From assembly GCA_963933055.1 (NCBI GenBank), contig CAWVSY010000006.1, forward strand, positions 20,189 to 84,188: a DNA stretch of 64,000 nt, read 5' to 3'. The notes beneath the pieces were generated by a model. The model ran no database searches, was not told the DNA's origin, and was given only the letters and a program-made list of their open reading frames with translations. A program made the position numbers and the translations under genes. Origin of the DNA: Oleispira sp963933055 (GTDB taxonomy: Bacteria > Pseudomonadota > Gammaproteobacteria > Pseudomonadales > Oceanobacteraceae). Below, one piece after another: positions 52,201-61,263 of the stretch. Each line of letters starts with the position of its first letter. Position 1 is the first letter of the stretch.

Positions 52201-53524
52201 TCAAGGTAGGCTCGAACGCTTGAATACCCAATCTGTGCAATGTTGGTGCACGGTTTAACATGATTGGGTGTTCGCGAATTACTTCAGCTAGGATATCCCA
52301 AACTTCAGCGGTTTCGCGCTCAACCATCTTCTTAGCGGCTTTAATCGTCGTCGCTAGACCACGGTGCTCAAGCTTGCTGAAGATGAATGGCTTAAATAAT
52401 TCCAATGCCATCTTCTTAGGAAGACCACACTGATGTAAGCGTAACTTAGGACCAACGGTAATTACCGAACGACCTGAGTAATCTACTCGCTTACCCAATA
52501 AGTTCTGACGGAAACGACCCTGCTTACCCTTGATCATATCAGCAAGAGATTTAAGCGGACGCTTGTTAGAACCCGTAATAGCACGACCACGACGACCGTT
52601 ATCTAATAACGCATCCACAGACTCTTGCAACATACGCTTTTCGTTACGTACGATGATGTCTGGAGCACTTAGCTCTAGAAGACGCTTTAAACGGTTGTTA
52701 CGGTTAATCACTCGACGATACAAATCGTTCAAGTCAGAAGTCGCAAAACGGCCACCATCCAGCGGTACCAACGGACGAAGATCCGGTGGAAGAACGGGTA
52801 GAACCGTCATAATCATCCACTGCGGATTATTACCTGAGTTGTAGAATGCTTCTAACAACTTAAGACGCTTGGACAATTTCTTAATTTTTGTTTCAGAGTT
52901 CGTTGCAGGAATTTCTTCACGCAATGTCTGAATCTCTTCATCTAAAATGATGTGAGATAACAAGCCTTGAATCGCTTCAGCACCCATTTTAGCTTCAAAT
53001 TCGTCGCCGAATTCTTCAATCGCTTCGTAGTACTGTTCGTCATTCAATAGCTGACCGACTTCAAGAGTCGTCATGCCTGGCTCGGTAACAACGAAGGATT
53101 CATAATAAAGAATACGTTCGATGTCACGTAACGTCATATCCAGCATCAAACCAATACGCGATGGTAATGATTTGAGGAACCAGATGTGTGCTACTGGACT
53201 CGCTAGGTCAATGTGACCCATGCGATCACGACGAACTTTAGATTGTGTAACTTCTACGCCACACTTCTCACAAATTACGCCACGGTGCTTCAGACGCTTG
53301 TACTTACCGCACAAACATTCAAAGTCTTTAATAGGGCCGAAGATACGTGCACAAAACAAACCATCACGCTCAGGTTTGAAAGTACGATAGTTGATGGTCT
53401 CTGGCTTCTTAACTTCACCATAAGACCAAGAACGGATCATATCTGGCGATGCCAAGCCAATGCGGATCGCATCAAACTCGTCAGCATTCGACTGATTTCG
53501 AAGAAAATTGACTAAGTCTTTCAT
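49298..53524 (-). CDS. rpoC: RNA polymerase beta' subunit
   Basis: 1408 residues, close to E. coli. N-terminal zinc site CLCGKYKRLKHRGVICEKCG, catalytic magnesium loop YNADFDGDQMAVHVPL, bridge-helix region with GEPGTQLTMRTFHIGGA, and second zinc site CETRQGICASCYGRDL. No truncation or frameshift. 62 bases after rpoB, with an 11 bp hairpin between them. Confidence 0.98.
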   Translation of the reverse strand: MKDLVNFLRNQSNADEFDAIRIGLASPDMIRSWSYGEVKKPETINYRTFKPERDGLFCARIFGPIKDFECLCGKYKRLKHRGVICEKCGVEVTQSKVRRDRMGHIDLASPVAHIWFLKSLPSRIGLMLDMTLRDIERILYYESFVVTEPGMTTLEVGQLLNDEQYYEAIEEFGDEFEAKMGAEAIQGLLSHIILDEEIQTLREEIPATNSETKIKKLSKRLKLLEAFYNSGNNPQWMIMTVLPVLPPDLRPLVPLDGGRFATSDLNDLYRRVINRNNRLKRLLELSAPDIIVRNEKRMLQESVDALLDNGRRGRAITGSNKRPLKSLADMIKGKQGRFRQNLLGKRVDYSGRSVITVGPKLRLHQCGLPKKMALELFKPFIFSKLEHRGLATTIKAAKKMVERETAEVWDILAEVIREHPIMLNRAPTLHRLGIQAFEPTLIEGKAIQLHPLVCAAYNADFDGDQMAVHVPLTIEAQLEARALMMATNNVLSPANGEPIIVPSQDVVLGLYWMTRERVAAKGEGMFLANLDEVTRAYGSGMADLQAKVKVRISEVVNDHQGGSISTTKVVDTTIGRALLFRIVPEGLSYDLVNQPMKKKAISNLLNTAYRRVGLKDTVIFADQIMYTGFQYATISGVSIGVNDFVIPDAKATIVGEADAEVKEIESQFASGLVTQGEKYNKVVDIWSRANELVAKAMMDNLGTEPVLDRDGNPTDMEQESFNSVYMMADSGARGSPAQIRQLAGMRGLMAKPDGSIIETPIVANFREGLNVQQYFTSTHGARKGLADTALKTANSGYLTRRLVDVAQDLVVTESDCGTEHGIEMTPLIEGGDVVVPLGTRILGRTVAKDVFKPGSEEELAVARGTLIDEQWVEKIESMGIDEVFVRSAITCETRQGICASCYGRDLGRGHLVNAGEAVGVIAAQSIGEPGTQLTMRTFHIGGAASRQSAADSVQVKNKGTVRLHNMKTVTKETGELVAVSRSGSITLADEHGRERELYKLPYGAVISLKDGDAVEAGQKVASWDPHTHPIITEVKGRIQFVGMEEGITINRQVDELTGLSNIEVIDPAQRPAAGKDIRPMVKLVDDAGEDVMLPGANTPAQYLLPANALVNHEDGAEVNIGDAIARIPQESSGNKDITGGLPRVADLFEARKPKEPAILAEISGAVSFGKETKGKKRIVITPTDGSDVYEELIPKWRHLNIFEGEKVEKGEVISDGPMNPHDILRLLGVGELAVYITNEVQEVYRLQGVGINDKHIEVIVRQMLRKVMIDQSGDSTFIPGEQVEHTAFLEQNDALSSEDKIVAKGQRVLLGITKASLATESFISAASFQETTRVLTEGSVTGKVDSLRGLKENVVVGRLIPAGTGLAYHKERKRKRDEREADKLKAAGGMSASADEVEARLTEAFSDK

Positions 53525-53549
53525 GTTCTTTTTTTGCTCCGTTAGCAGT

Positions 53550-53575
53550 TAAGCGGCTAGTCTACTAGCCGCTTA
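53550..53575 (-). other. rpoB-rpoC intercistronic hairpin
   Basis: TAAGCGGCTAG (53550-53560) and its exact complement (53565-53575) with a 4-base loop, 12 bases after the rpoB stop. No T-run follows on the reverse strand, so it is more likely an RNA-processing or stability element than a terminator. Confidence 0.6.
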
Positions 53576-53586
53576 GACTGATCCGA

Positions 53587-56500
53587 TTACTCGTTTACCA
53601 GCTCGATGTCGATACCTAGCGAGCGAATTTCTTTAACTAATACGTTAAAGGATTCTGGCATGCCAGGTTCCATGCGGTGATCGCCGTCTACGATGTTTTT
53701 ATACATCTTAGTACGACCAGCAACGTCATCCGACTTCACTGTTAGCATTTCTTGTAGAGTATAAGCCGCACCATATGCTTCTAGTGCCCATACTTCCATC
53801 TCACCGAAACGCTGGCCACCGAACTGAGCTTTACCACCAAGTGGTTGCTGAGTTACTAGGCTGTATGAACCGGTAGAACGTGCGTGCATCTTATCGTCAA
53901 CCAAGTGGTTCAACTTAAGCATGTACATATAACCAACGGTCACTGGACGATCAAAAGAGTTACCAGTACGGCCATCAAACAAGGTCATTTGACCTGATTC
54001 AGGCTGATCGGCCAAGCGAAGCATACGCTTGATTTCAACTTCTTTTGCACCATCGAATGCTTGCGTACCCATAGGTACACCGCCACGTAGGTTATGAGAA
54101 AGCTCTAAAATTTCTTCATCGCTGAAGCTATTTAGGTTTTCTTTGGTGTACGTATCATCACCGTTATAAATTTCTTCAAGCAGTGCACGAATGTCGGCAA
54201 CAGCACGCTGTTGTTTCAACATTGTGTCAATCTTCTCGCCTAAGCCTTTGGCCGCTAGACCCAAGTGAATTTCCATCACCTGACCAACGTTCATTCGCGA
54301 AGGTACACCTAGTGGGTTCAAGACGATATCAACAGGAGTACCCTGCGCATCGTATGGCATATCTTCAACCGGCATAACCGCTGAGATAACACCCTTGTTA
54401 CCGTGACGTCCAGCCATCTTATCGCCTGGCTGGATTTTCCGTTTAATCGCTAAGTAAACCTTAACAATCTTAAGAACGCCCGGTGCTAGATCATCACCAC
54501 TTTGCAGTTTACGCTTCTTGTCTTCGAACTTTTCGTCCAATTCTTTAGCGCGTTCTGCTAACTGCTGCTCAGCTTGCTCAATCTGCTCGGCCAACGCTTC
54601 GTCTTGTGGACGGATGCGGAACCAATCATCAGCAGGAAGAGTTTCTAAATACTCAGCGGTTAAAGTATCGCCTTTAGCCAAACCGGTTGCTGCGTTAACT
54701 TTCGCGCCGACTAAGGCACGCTGTAAACGCTCAAAGGTTGCGCCTTGAACAATACGTAATTCTTCGTTCAAATCTTTGCGTACTTCGTCCAACTGCATTT
54801 GCTCAATTTCGCGAGCACGCTGGTCTTTTTCAACACCATCACGGGTGAAGACTTGTACGTCAATGATCGTACCTGTGGTACCCGTCTTAACACGTAAAGA
54901 AGTATCTTTAACGTCAGAAGCCTTTTCACCAAAGATGGCACGTAATAGTTTTTCTTCTGGCGTAAGCTGCGTTTCACCTTTAGGTGTCACTTTACCTACT
55001 AGAATATCACCGGCTTTAACTTCAGCACCGATGTAAACAACACCAGACTCATCCAACTTACCTAATGCAGACTCACCTACGTTTGGAATATCTGAAGTAA
55101 CTTCTTCAGCACCTAACTTAGTATCACGAGCAACACAGGTTAATTCCTGGATGTGAATCGTCGTCAATCGATCTTCCTGAGCAACACGCTCTGAAAGCAA
55201 GATCGAATCTTCGAAGTTGTAACCATTCCACGGCATAAATGCGATGCGGAAGTTCTGACCAAGGGCTAGCTCACCTAAATCGATAGATGGACCGTCTGCC
55301 ATGATGTCACCACGAACAACCATGTCGCCTGCTTTTACAAGCGGCTTCTGGTTAATACAGGTGTTCTGGTTAGAACGTGTGTATTTGGTTAGGTTGTAGA
55401 TATCCACACCTGCATCACCCGCAGGAGTTTCGTCGTCGTTTACTTTCACAACGATGCGACTTGCGTCTACAGACTCAATCACACCACCGCGAGTAGCAAC
55501 CGCACATACACCTGAATCGCGAGCAACAGAGCTCTCAATACCGGTACCTACAAGAGGCTTCTGAGCAATTAACGTCGGCACAGCCTGACGTTGCATGTTC
55601 GATCCCATCAATGCACGGTTAGCATCATCGTGTTCTAAGAACGGAATCAACGAGGCAGCGATCGAAACCATCTGCTGTGCCGATACATCCATCAATGTTA
55701 CCGAAGCAGGTGACATCATGGTGGATTCGTTCTTGTGACGAACTGGGATTAAATCGCCCAATAAGTTGTTCTTATCATCTACTGGTACAGAAGCCTGAGC
55801 AATAACATGATCAGCCTCTTCAATAGCAGAGATATAAATTACTTCATCAGAAACCAAGCCTTCTTTAACAATACGGAATGGTGTTTCTAAGAAACCGTAG
55901 TTGTTAGTGCGGGCATAAGTAGCCAATGAGTTAATCAGACCAATGTTTGGTCCTTCAGGTGTTTCAATTGGACATACACGACCATAGTGAGTCGCGTGAA
56001 CATCTCGCACCTCAAAACCAGCACGCTCACGAGTCAAACCACCTGGGCCTAATGCAGAAATACGACGCTTATGCGTTACTTCTGATAGCGGGTTGTTTTG
56101 ATCCATAAACTGAGACAACTGAGAAGAGCCAAAGAACTCTTTCATTGCAGCTGCAACAGGTTTTGCATTAATCAAATCTTGTGGCATTAAGCCTTCAGAC
56201 TCAGCCATTGATAGGCGTTCACGAACGGCACGTTCAACACGTACAAGACCAACACGGAATTGGTTCTCTGCCATTTCACCAACAGAACGAATACGACGGT
56301 TACCCAAGTGGTCGATATCGTCCACTTCACCTTGACCATTACGAATATTGATCAGAGTTTTAAGTACCGCAATGATATCATCGTTGCCTAATGTACCAGC
56401 GCCTGTCGTTTCTTCACGACCAATGCGTCGGTTGAACTTCATACGACCAACTGCAGAAAGGTCATAACGTTCTTCAGAGAAGAACAAGTTCTCAAACAAG

Positions 56501-57660
56501 GCTTCTGCTGATTCTTTCGTTGGCGGCTCACCTGGGCGCATCATACGATAGATTTCAACAAGAGCTTCCAAACGATTACGAGTAGGATCGATACGTAAAG
56601 TATCTGAAATAAATGATCCACAATCTAATTCGTTGGTATAGATAGTATCGAAAGTTTCGATCTTAGCTGCACGTAAAGTTTCTAGTACTTCTTCTGTTAC
56701 TTCTGCATTACATTCTGCAATGACTTCGCCAGTTGCTGCATCAATGATGTCTTTTGCAAGTGCTTTGCCATATAAGTATTCAGACGGTACAGGTAGCTCT
56801 TCTACGCCGGCTTTTTCTAATTGACGAATGTGACGCGCCGTAATACGACGACCACTTTCTACAATGACATTGTCTTCGCCATCTTTGATATCAAACGCCG
56901 CAGTTTCACCACGTAAGCGCGAAGGAATCAATTTCAGCTTTGCTTCTTCAGCAGACAAAGTATACGTATCGTTATCGAAGAACATTTCCAACACTTCTTG
57001 AGTGCTGTAGTCCAACGCGCGCAACAAAATAGTTGCAGGCAATTTACGACGACGGTCAATACGTACATAAACTAGGTCTTTAGGATCGAACTCAAAGTCC
57101 AACCAAGAACCACGGTAAGGAATCACACGTGCGTTGTATAACAACTTACCGGATGAATGTGTTTTACCTTTGTCGTGATCATAGAACACGCCAGGGGAAC
57201 GGTGTAACTGAGATACGATTACGCGCTCAGTACCATTAATGATAAAGGTACCGTTGTCAGTCATCAGAGGCATTTCGCCCATGTAGACTTCCTGTTCCTT
57301 AATATCTTTAATAGCTTTTGTTGAAGAGTCTTTATCATAAATGATCAAGCGTACTTTAACGCGCAAAGGCGCCGCAAAAGTAACACCACGCGACATACAT
57401 TCTTTTTCATCGAATGTCGGCGTGCCTAAACGGTAGCTCACATATTCTAATGCCGCATTACCCGAATAACTTACGATCGGGAATACAGATCTAAATGCTG
57501 CATTAAGACCAATATCGTCAGAGCCTTCTTGTTGAACTAACGACAAGAACTTGCGATATGAATCGATTTGGATTGCCAATAAAAAAGGCACATCCATTAC
57601 GGTTGGTAATTTACCGAAATCCTTACGGATTCGTTTCTTCTCAGTATATGAGTAAGCCAT
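53587..57660 (-). CDS. rpoB: RNA polymerase beta subunit
   Basis: 1357 residues. The rifampicin pocket is wild-type in appearance: SQLSQFMDQNNPLSEV then THKRRISALGPGGL. The C-terminal clamp region contains KAQFGGQRFGEMEVWALEAY. 195 bases after rplL with an attenuator hairpin between them. Confidence 0.98.
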   Translation of the reverse strand: MAYSYTEKKRIRKDFGKLPTVMDVPFLLAIQIDSYRKFLSLVQQEGSDDIGLNAAFRSVFPIVSYSGNAALEYVSYRLGTPTFDEKECMSRGVTFAAPLRVKVRLIIYDKDSSTKAIKDIKEQEVYMGEMPLMTDNGTFIINGTERVIVSQLHRSPGVFYDHDKGKTHSSGKLLYNARVIPYRGSWLDFEFDPKDLVYVRIDRRRKLPATILLRALDYSTQEVLEMFFDNDTYTLSAEEAKLKLIPSRLRGETAAFDIKDGEDNVIVESGRRITARHIRQLEKAGVEELPVPSEYLYGKALAKDIIDAATGEVIAECNAEVTEEVLETLRAAKIETFDTIYTNELDCGSFISDTLRIDPTRNRLEALVEIYRMMRPGEPPTKESAEALFENLFFSEERYDLSAVGRMKFNRRIGREETTGAGTLGNDDIIAVLKTLINIRNGQGEVDDIDHLGNRRIRSVGEMAENQFRVGLVRVERAVRERLSMAESEGLMPQDLINAKPVAAAMKEFFGSSQLSQFMDQNNPLSEVTHKRRISALGPGGLTRERAGFEVRDVHATHYGRVCPIETPEGPNIGLINSLATYARTNNYGFLETPFRIVKEGLVSDEVIYISAIEEADHVIAQASVPVDDKNNLLGDLIPVRHKNESTMMSPASVTLMDVSAQQMVSIAASLIPFLEHDDANRALMGSNMQRQAVPTLIAQKPLVGTGIESSVARDSGVCAVATRGGVIESVDASRIVVKVNDDETPAGDAGVDIYNLTKYTRSNQNTCINQKPLVKAGDMVVRGDIMADGPSIDLGELALGQNFRIAFMPWNGYNFEDSILLSERVAQEDRLTTIHIQELTCVARDTKLGAEEVTSDIPNVGESALGKLDESGVVYIGAEVKAGDILVGKVTPKGETQLTPEEKLLRAIFGEKASDVKDTSLRVKTGTTGTIIDVQVFTRDGVEKDQRAREIEQMQLDEVRKDLNEELRIVQGATFERLQRALVGAKVNAATGLAKGDTLTAEYLETLPADDWFRIRPQDEALAEQIEQAEQQLAERAKELDEKFEDKKRKLQSGDDLAPGVLKIVKVYLAIKRKIQPGDKMAGRHGNKGVISAVMPVEDMPYDAQGTPVDIVLNPLGVPSRMNVGQVMEIHLGLAAKGLGEKIDTMLKQQRAVADIRALLEEIYNGDDTYTKENLNSFSDEEILELSHNLRGGVPMGTQAFDGAKEVEIKRMLRLADQPESGQMTLFDGRTGNSFDRPVTVGYMYMLKLNHLVDDKMHARSTGSYSLVTQQPLGGKAQFGGQRFGEMEVWALEAYGAAYTLQEMLTVKSDDVAGRTKMYKNIVDGDHRMEPGMPESFNVLVKEIRSLGIDIELVNE

Positions 57661-57771
57661 CAGTTATCCCCAGACTGTCCGCTCAATGGGTGTTATGCCC
57701 ATGATCAAGGATATATCCATGTGATTAGTATCACAGCAGCCCGCAGGCCATTAACTTTCTTCCAAAACGCG

Positions 57772-57801
57772 AAAAAGGCCGACAGGAAATTCCCGTCAGC
57801 C
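57772..57801 (-). terminator. attenuator between rplL and rpoB
   Basis: On the reverse strand a stem of about 10-12 pairs, two of them G-U (GGCTGACGGGAA region with TTCCTGTCGGCC), is followed by five T. The position matches the partial terminator known between rplL and rpoB in E. coli, which sets the ribosomal-protein to polymerase ratio. Confidence 0.7.
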
Positions 57802-57855
57802 ATTTTCTACTACCCAACTCTATAGAGAGTCAAATAGCATTGCAACAAATCGAAA

Positions 57856-58227
57856 TTACTTAATTTCAACAAGTGCGCCAGCTTCTTCAAGCGTAGCTTT
57901 AGCTTCATCAGCTTCTTCTTTAGATACGCCTTCTTTAACTGCAGCAGGAGTACCTTCAACAAGGCCTTTAGCTTCTTTCAGGCCTAAACCTGTGATGCCA
58001 CGTACAGCCTTGATTACAGCAACTTTCTTATCGCCAGCGCCAGTCAAGATAACGTCAAACTCAGTTTGAGCTTCAGCCGCACCAGCGTCGCCGCCAGCTG
58101 CAGGGCCAGCCGCAGCAGCTGCTGCAGAAACGCCAAATTTTTCTTCCATTGCTTCAATCAATACAACAACGTCTGATACAGACATTTCAGCGATGGCATT
58201 AAGGATATCTTCGTGAGATACAGACAT
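57856..58227 (-). CDS. rplL: 50S ribosomal protein L7/L12
   Basis: 123 residues. N-terminal dimer domain VSHEDILNAIAEMSVSDVVV, alanine/glycine-rich hinge (AAAAAAGPAAGGDAGAAEA), and C-terminal factor-binding domain with KVAVIKAVRGITGLGLKEAK. The longer frame to 58254 is rejected: ATG 58227 has AGGAATAG upstream and gives the normal start. 85 bases after rplJ. Confidence 0.96.
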   Translation of the reverse strand: MSVSHEDILNAIAEMSVSDVVVLIEAMEEKFGVSAAAAAAGPAAGGDAGAAEAQTEFDVILTGAGDKKVAVIKAVRGITGLGLKEAKGLVEGTPAAVKEGVSKEEADEAKATLEEAGALVEIK

Positions 58228-58312
58228 GAGTCTATTCCTATCAATGTTGGGCAATTGCCCATTTAATCTTTTATAAGCGGCCTAATTTGTTTTTGCTTAG
58301 CAAAAAACAATA

Positions 58313-58807
58313 TTAAGCGGCTTGCTCTTCTTTCTGATCGCGAATGGCCGCAATAGTGCGTGCCAATTTGCCAGCAGCTGCTTCTTTGATCGTGCCCATA
58401 AGGATAGAGATTGCTTCGTCGTAAGTAGGCAATGTTGCCAACTTAGCGATATCAGTAATCTGTCCTTCGAAGGCAGCGGCTTTCAACTCAAATTCAGCAT
58501 TTGTCTTAGCGAACTTACTCAGGATGCGGGCAGCCGCGCCTGGATGTTCGTTAGAGAATGCAATCAAAGTTGGGCCAACAAAGGTGTCTGTTAGACACTC
58601 AAAGTCTGTACCTTCTACTGCGCGACGAGCCAATGTGTTACGTACGACTTTAATCCATACGCCAGCATCACGGGCTTCTTTACGCAGAGCAGTCATAGCT
58701 CCTACAGATACGCCGCGAGAATCCGCGACAACACCAGATAGAGCTTCTTTAGCAGCAGTCTGGACTTCAGCAACGATCGCTTGTTTTTCTACAAGTCCTA
58801 AAGCCAC
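58313..58807 (-). CDS. rplJ: 50S ribosomal protein L10
   Basis: 164 residues. ALSGVVADSRGVSVGAMTAL in the rRNA-binding domain; the C-terminal helix carries L7/L12 dimers. L10 (with L12) represses its own message in E. coli by binding the leader, and a leader of the right kind precedes the gene here. GGAGTTCATT lies just before the ATG. Confidence 0.97.
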   Translation of the reverse strand: MALGLVEKQAIVAEVQTAAKEALSGVVADSRGVSVGAMTALRKEARDAGVWIKVVRNTLARRAVEGTDFECLTDTFVGPTLIAFSNEHPGAAARILSKFAKTNAEFELKAAAFEGQITDIAKLATLPTYDEAISILMGTIKEAAAGKLARTIAAIRDQKEEQAA

Positions 58808-58828
58808 AATGAACTCCTAACTTAATAT

Positions 58829-58964
58829 GAACCCCGAAGGGTTCTTTTAATTCGGTGGGTTGTTAATAATAAGCAAGCTTAAAATCAACAGGGGCCACAC
58901 CATTTGCGTAGGCGATAATTAAGCAAATGACTCTTTGCAGAGCATCTAGCCATTTGCACCTACG
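58829..58964 (-). promoter_or_regulatory. L10 leader (autoregulatory structure upstream of rplJ)
   Basis: Nested helices on the reverse strand: CGTAGG (58964-58959) with CCTACG (58912-58907), and GCAAATG (58957-58951) with CATTTGC (58929-58923). The unpaired bulge side resembles the L10-binding kink-turn region. A UUCG-loop hairpin, GAACCC/GGGTTC (58844-58829), follows near the ribosome site. Location between rplA and rplJ is as in known L10 leaders. Confidence 0.75.
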
Positions 58965-59009
58965 GTCTTTAATGACTCGAGCAAGTAAACTTGCACGAAC
59001 CCCAAAGAA

Positions 59010-59705
59010 TTAGATAGCCAACGCGCCGAAATCGACGGTTAAACCAGGACCCATAGTCGTAGACAGAGTCACTTTTTTCAAATAAGCACCCTTGGCAGAA
59101 GAAGGCTTAGCTTTCTTCAAATCAACCAATAGAGCTTCTAAATTTTCTTTGATCTTATCTGCAGTGAAATCAGCTTTGCCGATTGTGCTGTGGATAATAC
59201 CATTTTTGTCATTTCTGTAACGAATCTGACCCGCTTTTGCGTTATTAACAGCAGTTGCTACATCAGGAGTTACTGTGCCAACTTTAGGGTTAGGCATTAG
59301 ACCACGAGGACCTAGAACCTGACCAAGCTGACCAACAACACGCATTGCGTCTGGAGATGCGATTACAACGTCAAAATCAAGGTCGCCGCCTTTCATTTGA
59401 GCCGCAAGATCATCCATACCTACAACGTCTGCACCAGCTTCAAGTGCTTTTTCAGCATTTGCGCCTTGAGTGAAAACTGCAACACGTACAGTTTTACCAG
59501 TACCGTGTGGTAGCACAGTAGAGCTACGAACGTTCTGATCAGATTTACGTGCATCGATGCCTAAGTTAACAGCAACATCTAGTGCTTCGTTAAACTTAAC
59601 ATTTGATACTTCAGCCAATAATGCAACAGCTTCTTCTACAGAATAAACTTTGCCAGCTTCAACTTTTTCAGCGATTAGCTTTTGACGCTTAGAGATTTTA
59701 GCCAT
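59010..59705 (-). CDS. rplA: 50S ribosomal protein L1
   Basis: 231 residues. DVAVNLGIDARKSDQNVRSS, VLPHGTGKTVRVAVFTQG and GQVLGPRGLMPNPKVGTVTP are diagnostic. Forms the mobile L1 stalk at the E site and in E. coli represses rplKA translation. Its start overlaps the rplK stop by one base (TAATG). Confidence 0.98.
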   Translation of the reverse strand: MAKISKRQKLIAEKVEAGKVYSVEEAVALLAEVSNVKFNEALDVAVNLGIDARKSDQNVRSSTVLPHGTGKTVRVAVFTQGANAEKALEAGADVVGMDDLAAQMKGGDLDFDVVIASPDAMRVVGQLGQVLGPRGLMPNPKVGTVTPDVATAVNNAKAGQIRYRNDKNGIIHSTIGKADFTADKIKENLEALLVDLKKAKPSSAKGAYLKKVTLSTTMGPGLTVDFGALAI

Positions 59706-60139
59706 TATTCAACACCTTCCACATTAATACCCATGGAGCGAGCAGAACCAGCAATCGTACGAACAGCTGCGTCAAGATCAGCAGCAGTCAAGTCGACTTC
59801 TTTAGTGTTTGCAATTTCTTCCAACTGAGCGCGAGTAACAGTACCCACTTTATCAGTATTTGGACGAGCAGAACCTGAAGTGATTCCTGCTGCTTTTTTC
59901 AATAAGAAAGAAGCTGGCGGAGTCTTAACTTCAAATGTGAAGCTACGGTCGCTATATACAGAAATAATTACAGGAACTGGTGCACCAGCTTCCATGCTCT
60001 GAGTTTGAGCATTGAACGCCTTACAGAATTCCATGATGTTCAAACCGTGCTGACCTAATGCAGGACCAACAGGTGGACTTGGATTTGCTTTACCAGCTGC
60101 AACTTGCAACTTGATATAAGCTTCAACTTTTTTAGCCAT
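59705..60139 (-). CDS. rplK: 50S ribosomal protein L11
   Basis: 144 residues. IKLQVAAGKANPSPPVGPAL and GQHGLNIMEFCKAFNAQT at the N-terminus, proline-rich switch for thiostrepton and RelA. The C-terminal domain binds the GTPase-associated centre. 77 bases after nusG. Confidence 0.98.
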   Translation of the reverse strand: MAKKVEAYIKLQVAAGKANPSPPVGPALGQHGLNIMEFCKAFNAQTQSMEAGAPVPVIISVYSDRSFTFEVKTPPASFLLKKAAGITSGSARPNTDKVGTVTRAQLEEIANTKEVDLTAADLDAAVRTIAGSARSMGINVEGVE

Positions 60140-60216
60140 ATCTTACTCCGATTGGGTATAGCGCTAGATAAACTAGCTTCCCGGTTAAACAAGCCCCGAC
60201 AAATCAGGGCTAAAAA

Positions 60217-60753
60217 TTATACGCTTTTCTCGACCTGCACAAACTCAAGCTCAACAGGGGTATTACGACCAAAGATCGTCACCGCCACTTTCAAGCGTGA
60301 TTTGGCATAATCAACTGTCTCAACAACACCATTAAAGTCAGCAAACGGGCCATCAATAACGCGAATGATTTCGCCTGGCTCATAAACTGTTTTCTGTGTT
60401 GGAGACTCAGCACCATCCTGTACGCGCTGCAAAATTGCATCTGCTTCACGTGCAGTAATAGGTGCAGGCTTATCAGCAGTACCGCCAATAAAACCCAAAA
60501 CACGCGGAGTCTGCTTAACCAGATGCCACGTATCATCATTCATTTCCATTTCTACCAAAACATAGCCTGGATAGAATTTGCGCTCACTTTTACGCTTTTT
60601 GCCATCGCGCATTTCAATGACTTCTTCAGTCGGCACTAATATATCGCCAAACTGATCTTGCATATCATGCAATTCAATTCTTTCGTTCAAACCACTCAGA
60701 ACACGCTTTTCGTAACCTGAATAGGCGTGAACTACATACCAACGTTTTGACAT
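60217..60753 (-). CDS. nusG: transcription termination/antitermination protein NusG
   Basis: 178 residues. The NGN domain starts RWYVVHAYSGYEKRVLSGL and the C-terminal KOW domain has GPFADFNGVVETVDYAKSRL. NusG binds RNA polymerase and couples it to Rho or to S10 on the ribosome; S10 is encoded in the same supercluster. 14 bases after secE. Confidence 0.97.
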   Translation of the reverse strand: MSKRWYVVHAYSGYEKRVLSGLNERIELHDMQDQFGDILVPTEEVIEMRDGKKRKSERKFYPGYVLVEMEMNDDTWHLVKQTPRVLGFIGGTADKPAPITAREADAILQRVQDGAESPTQKTVYEPGEIIRVIDGPFADFNGVVETVDYAKSRLKVAVTIFGRNTPVELEFVQVEKSV

Positions 60754-60767
60754 TACGCTTCCTCAGA

Positions 60768-61136
60768 CTAGCCTAGTAGCAAAGAGATTAACCAGCTGAG
60801 TAGTGAATCAACACCCCACAATACCAGCGACATAAGAACGACAACGATAACAACAATAAGAGTTGTCTGCGTAGTTTCTTGGCGAGTTGGCCAAACAACT
60901 TTGCGACGTTCGATATTAGCTTCTTTTAATAACTGTAAAAAAGCCTTACCTTGACTGGATGTCAATGCGATAGCCGCACCAACTAACATAAGAACAACTA
61001 CACCCAATACACGGTATAGTAATGGTTCATTGGCATACATATAGTTGCCAACCACCGCTGCAGCCAAAAAGGCGATCGCCAAAATCCATTTCAAAATATC
61101 TAGTGGCGACTTTTGTATATTACTATCTGCACTCAT
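60768..61136 (-). CDS. secE: preprotein translocase subunit SecE
   Basis: 122 residues with three transmembrane helices, the last (TLIVVIVVVLMSLVLWGVDS) after the conserved amphipathic helix EANIERRKVVWPTRQETTQT. This is the long gammaproteobacterial type. The ATG at 61136 gives MSADSNIQK; the longer frame to 61178 runs toward the tRNA and is rejected. Confidence 0.95.
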   Translation of the reverse strand: MSADSNIQKSPLDILKWILAIAFLAAAVVGNYMYANEPLLYRVLGVVVLMLVGAAIALTSSQGKAFLQLLKEANIERRKVVWPTRQETTQTTLIVVIVVVLMSLVLWGVDSLLSWLISLLLG

Positions 61137-61187
61137 TATGCTTTCCCTAAAGCCAAAAATGGCAGCCGAAGCTACCATTTAAGAATT

Positions 61188-61263
61188 TGGCAGGCCACGA
61201 GGGACTCGAACCCCCAACATTCGGTTTTGGAGACCGACGCTCTACCAGTTGAACTAGTGGCCT
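61188..61263 (-). tRNA. trpT: tRNA-Trp (anticodon CCA)
   Basis: 76 nucleotides including an encoded CCA end. Acceptor AGGCCAC pairs with GTGGCCT; the anticodon loop reads CTCCAAA with CCA; the T arm has GGTTCGAGTCC. It lies 51 bases before secE, the usual place for tRNA-Trp, and is probably processed from the same transcript. Confidence 0.97.

Noticed and set aside
31276..57660. Many additional open frames antisense to ribosomal and polymerase genes
   Set aside because: They overlap well-identified highly conserved genes and show no recognisable protein features.
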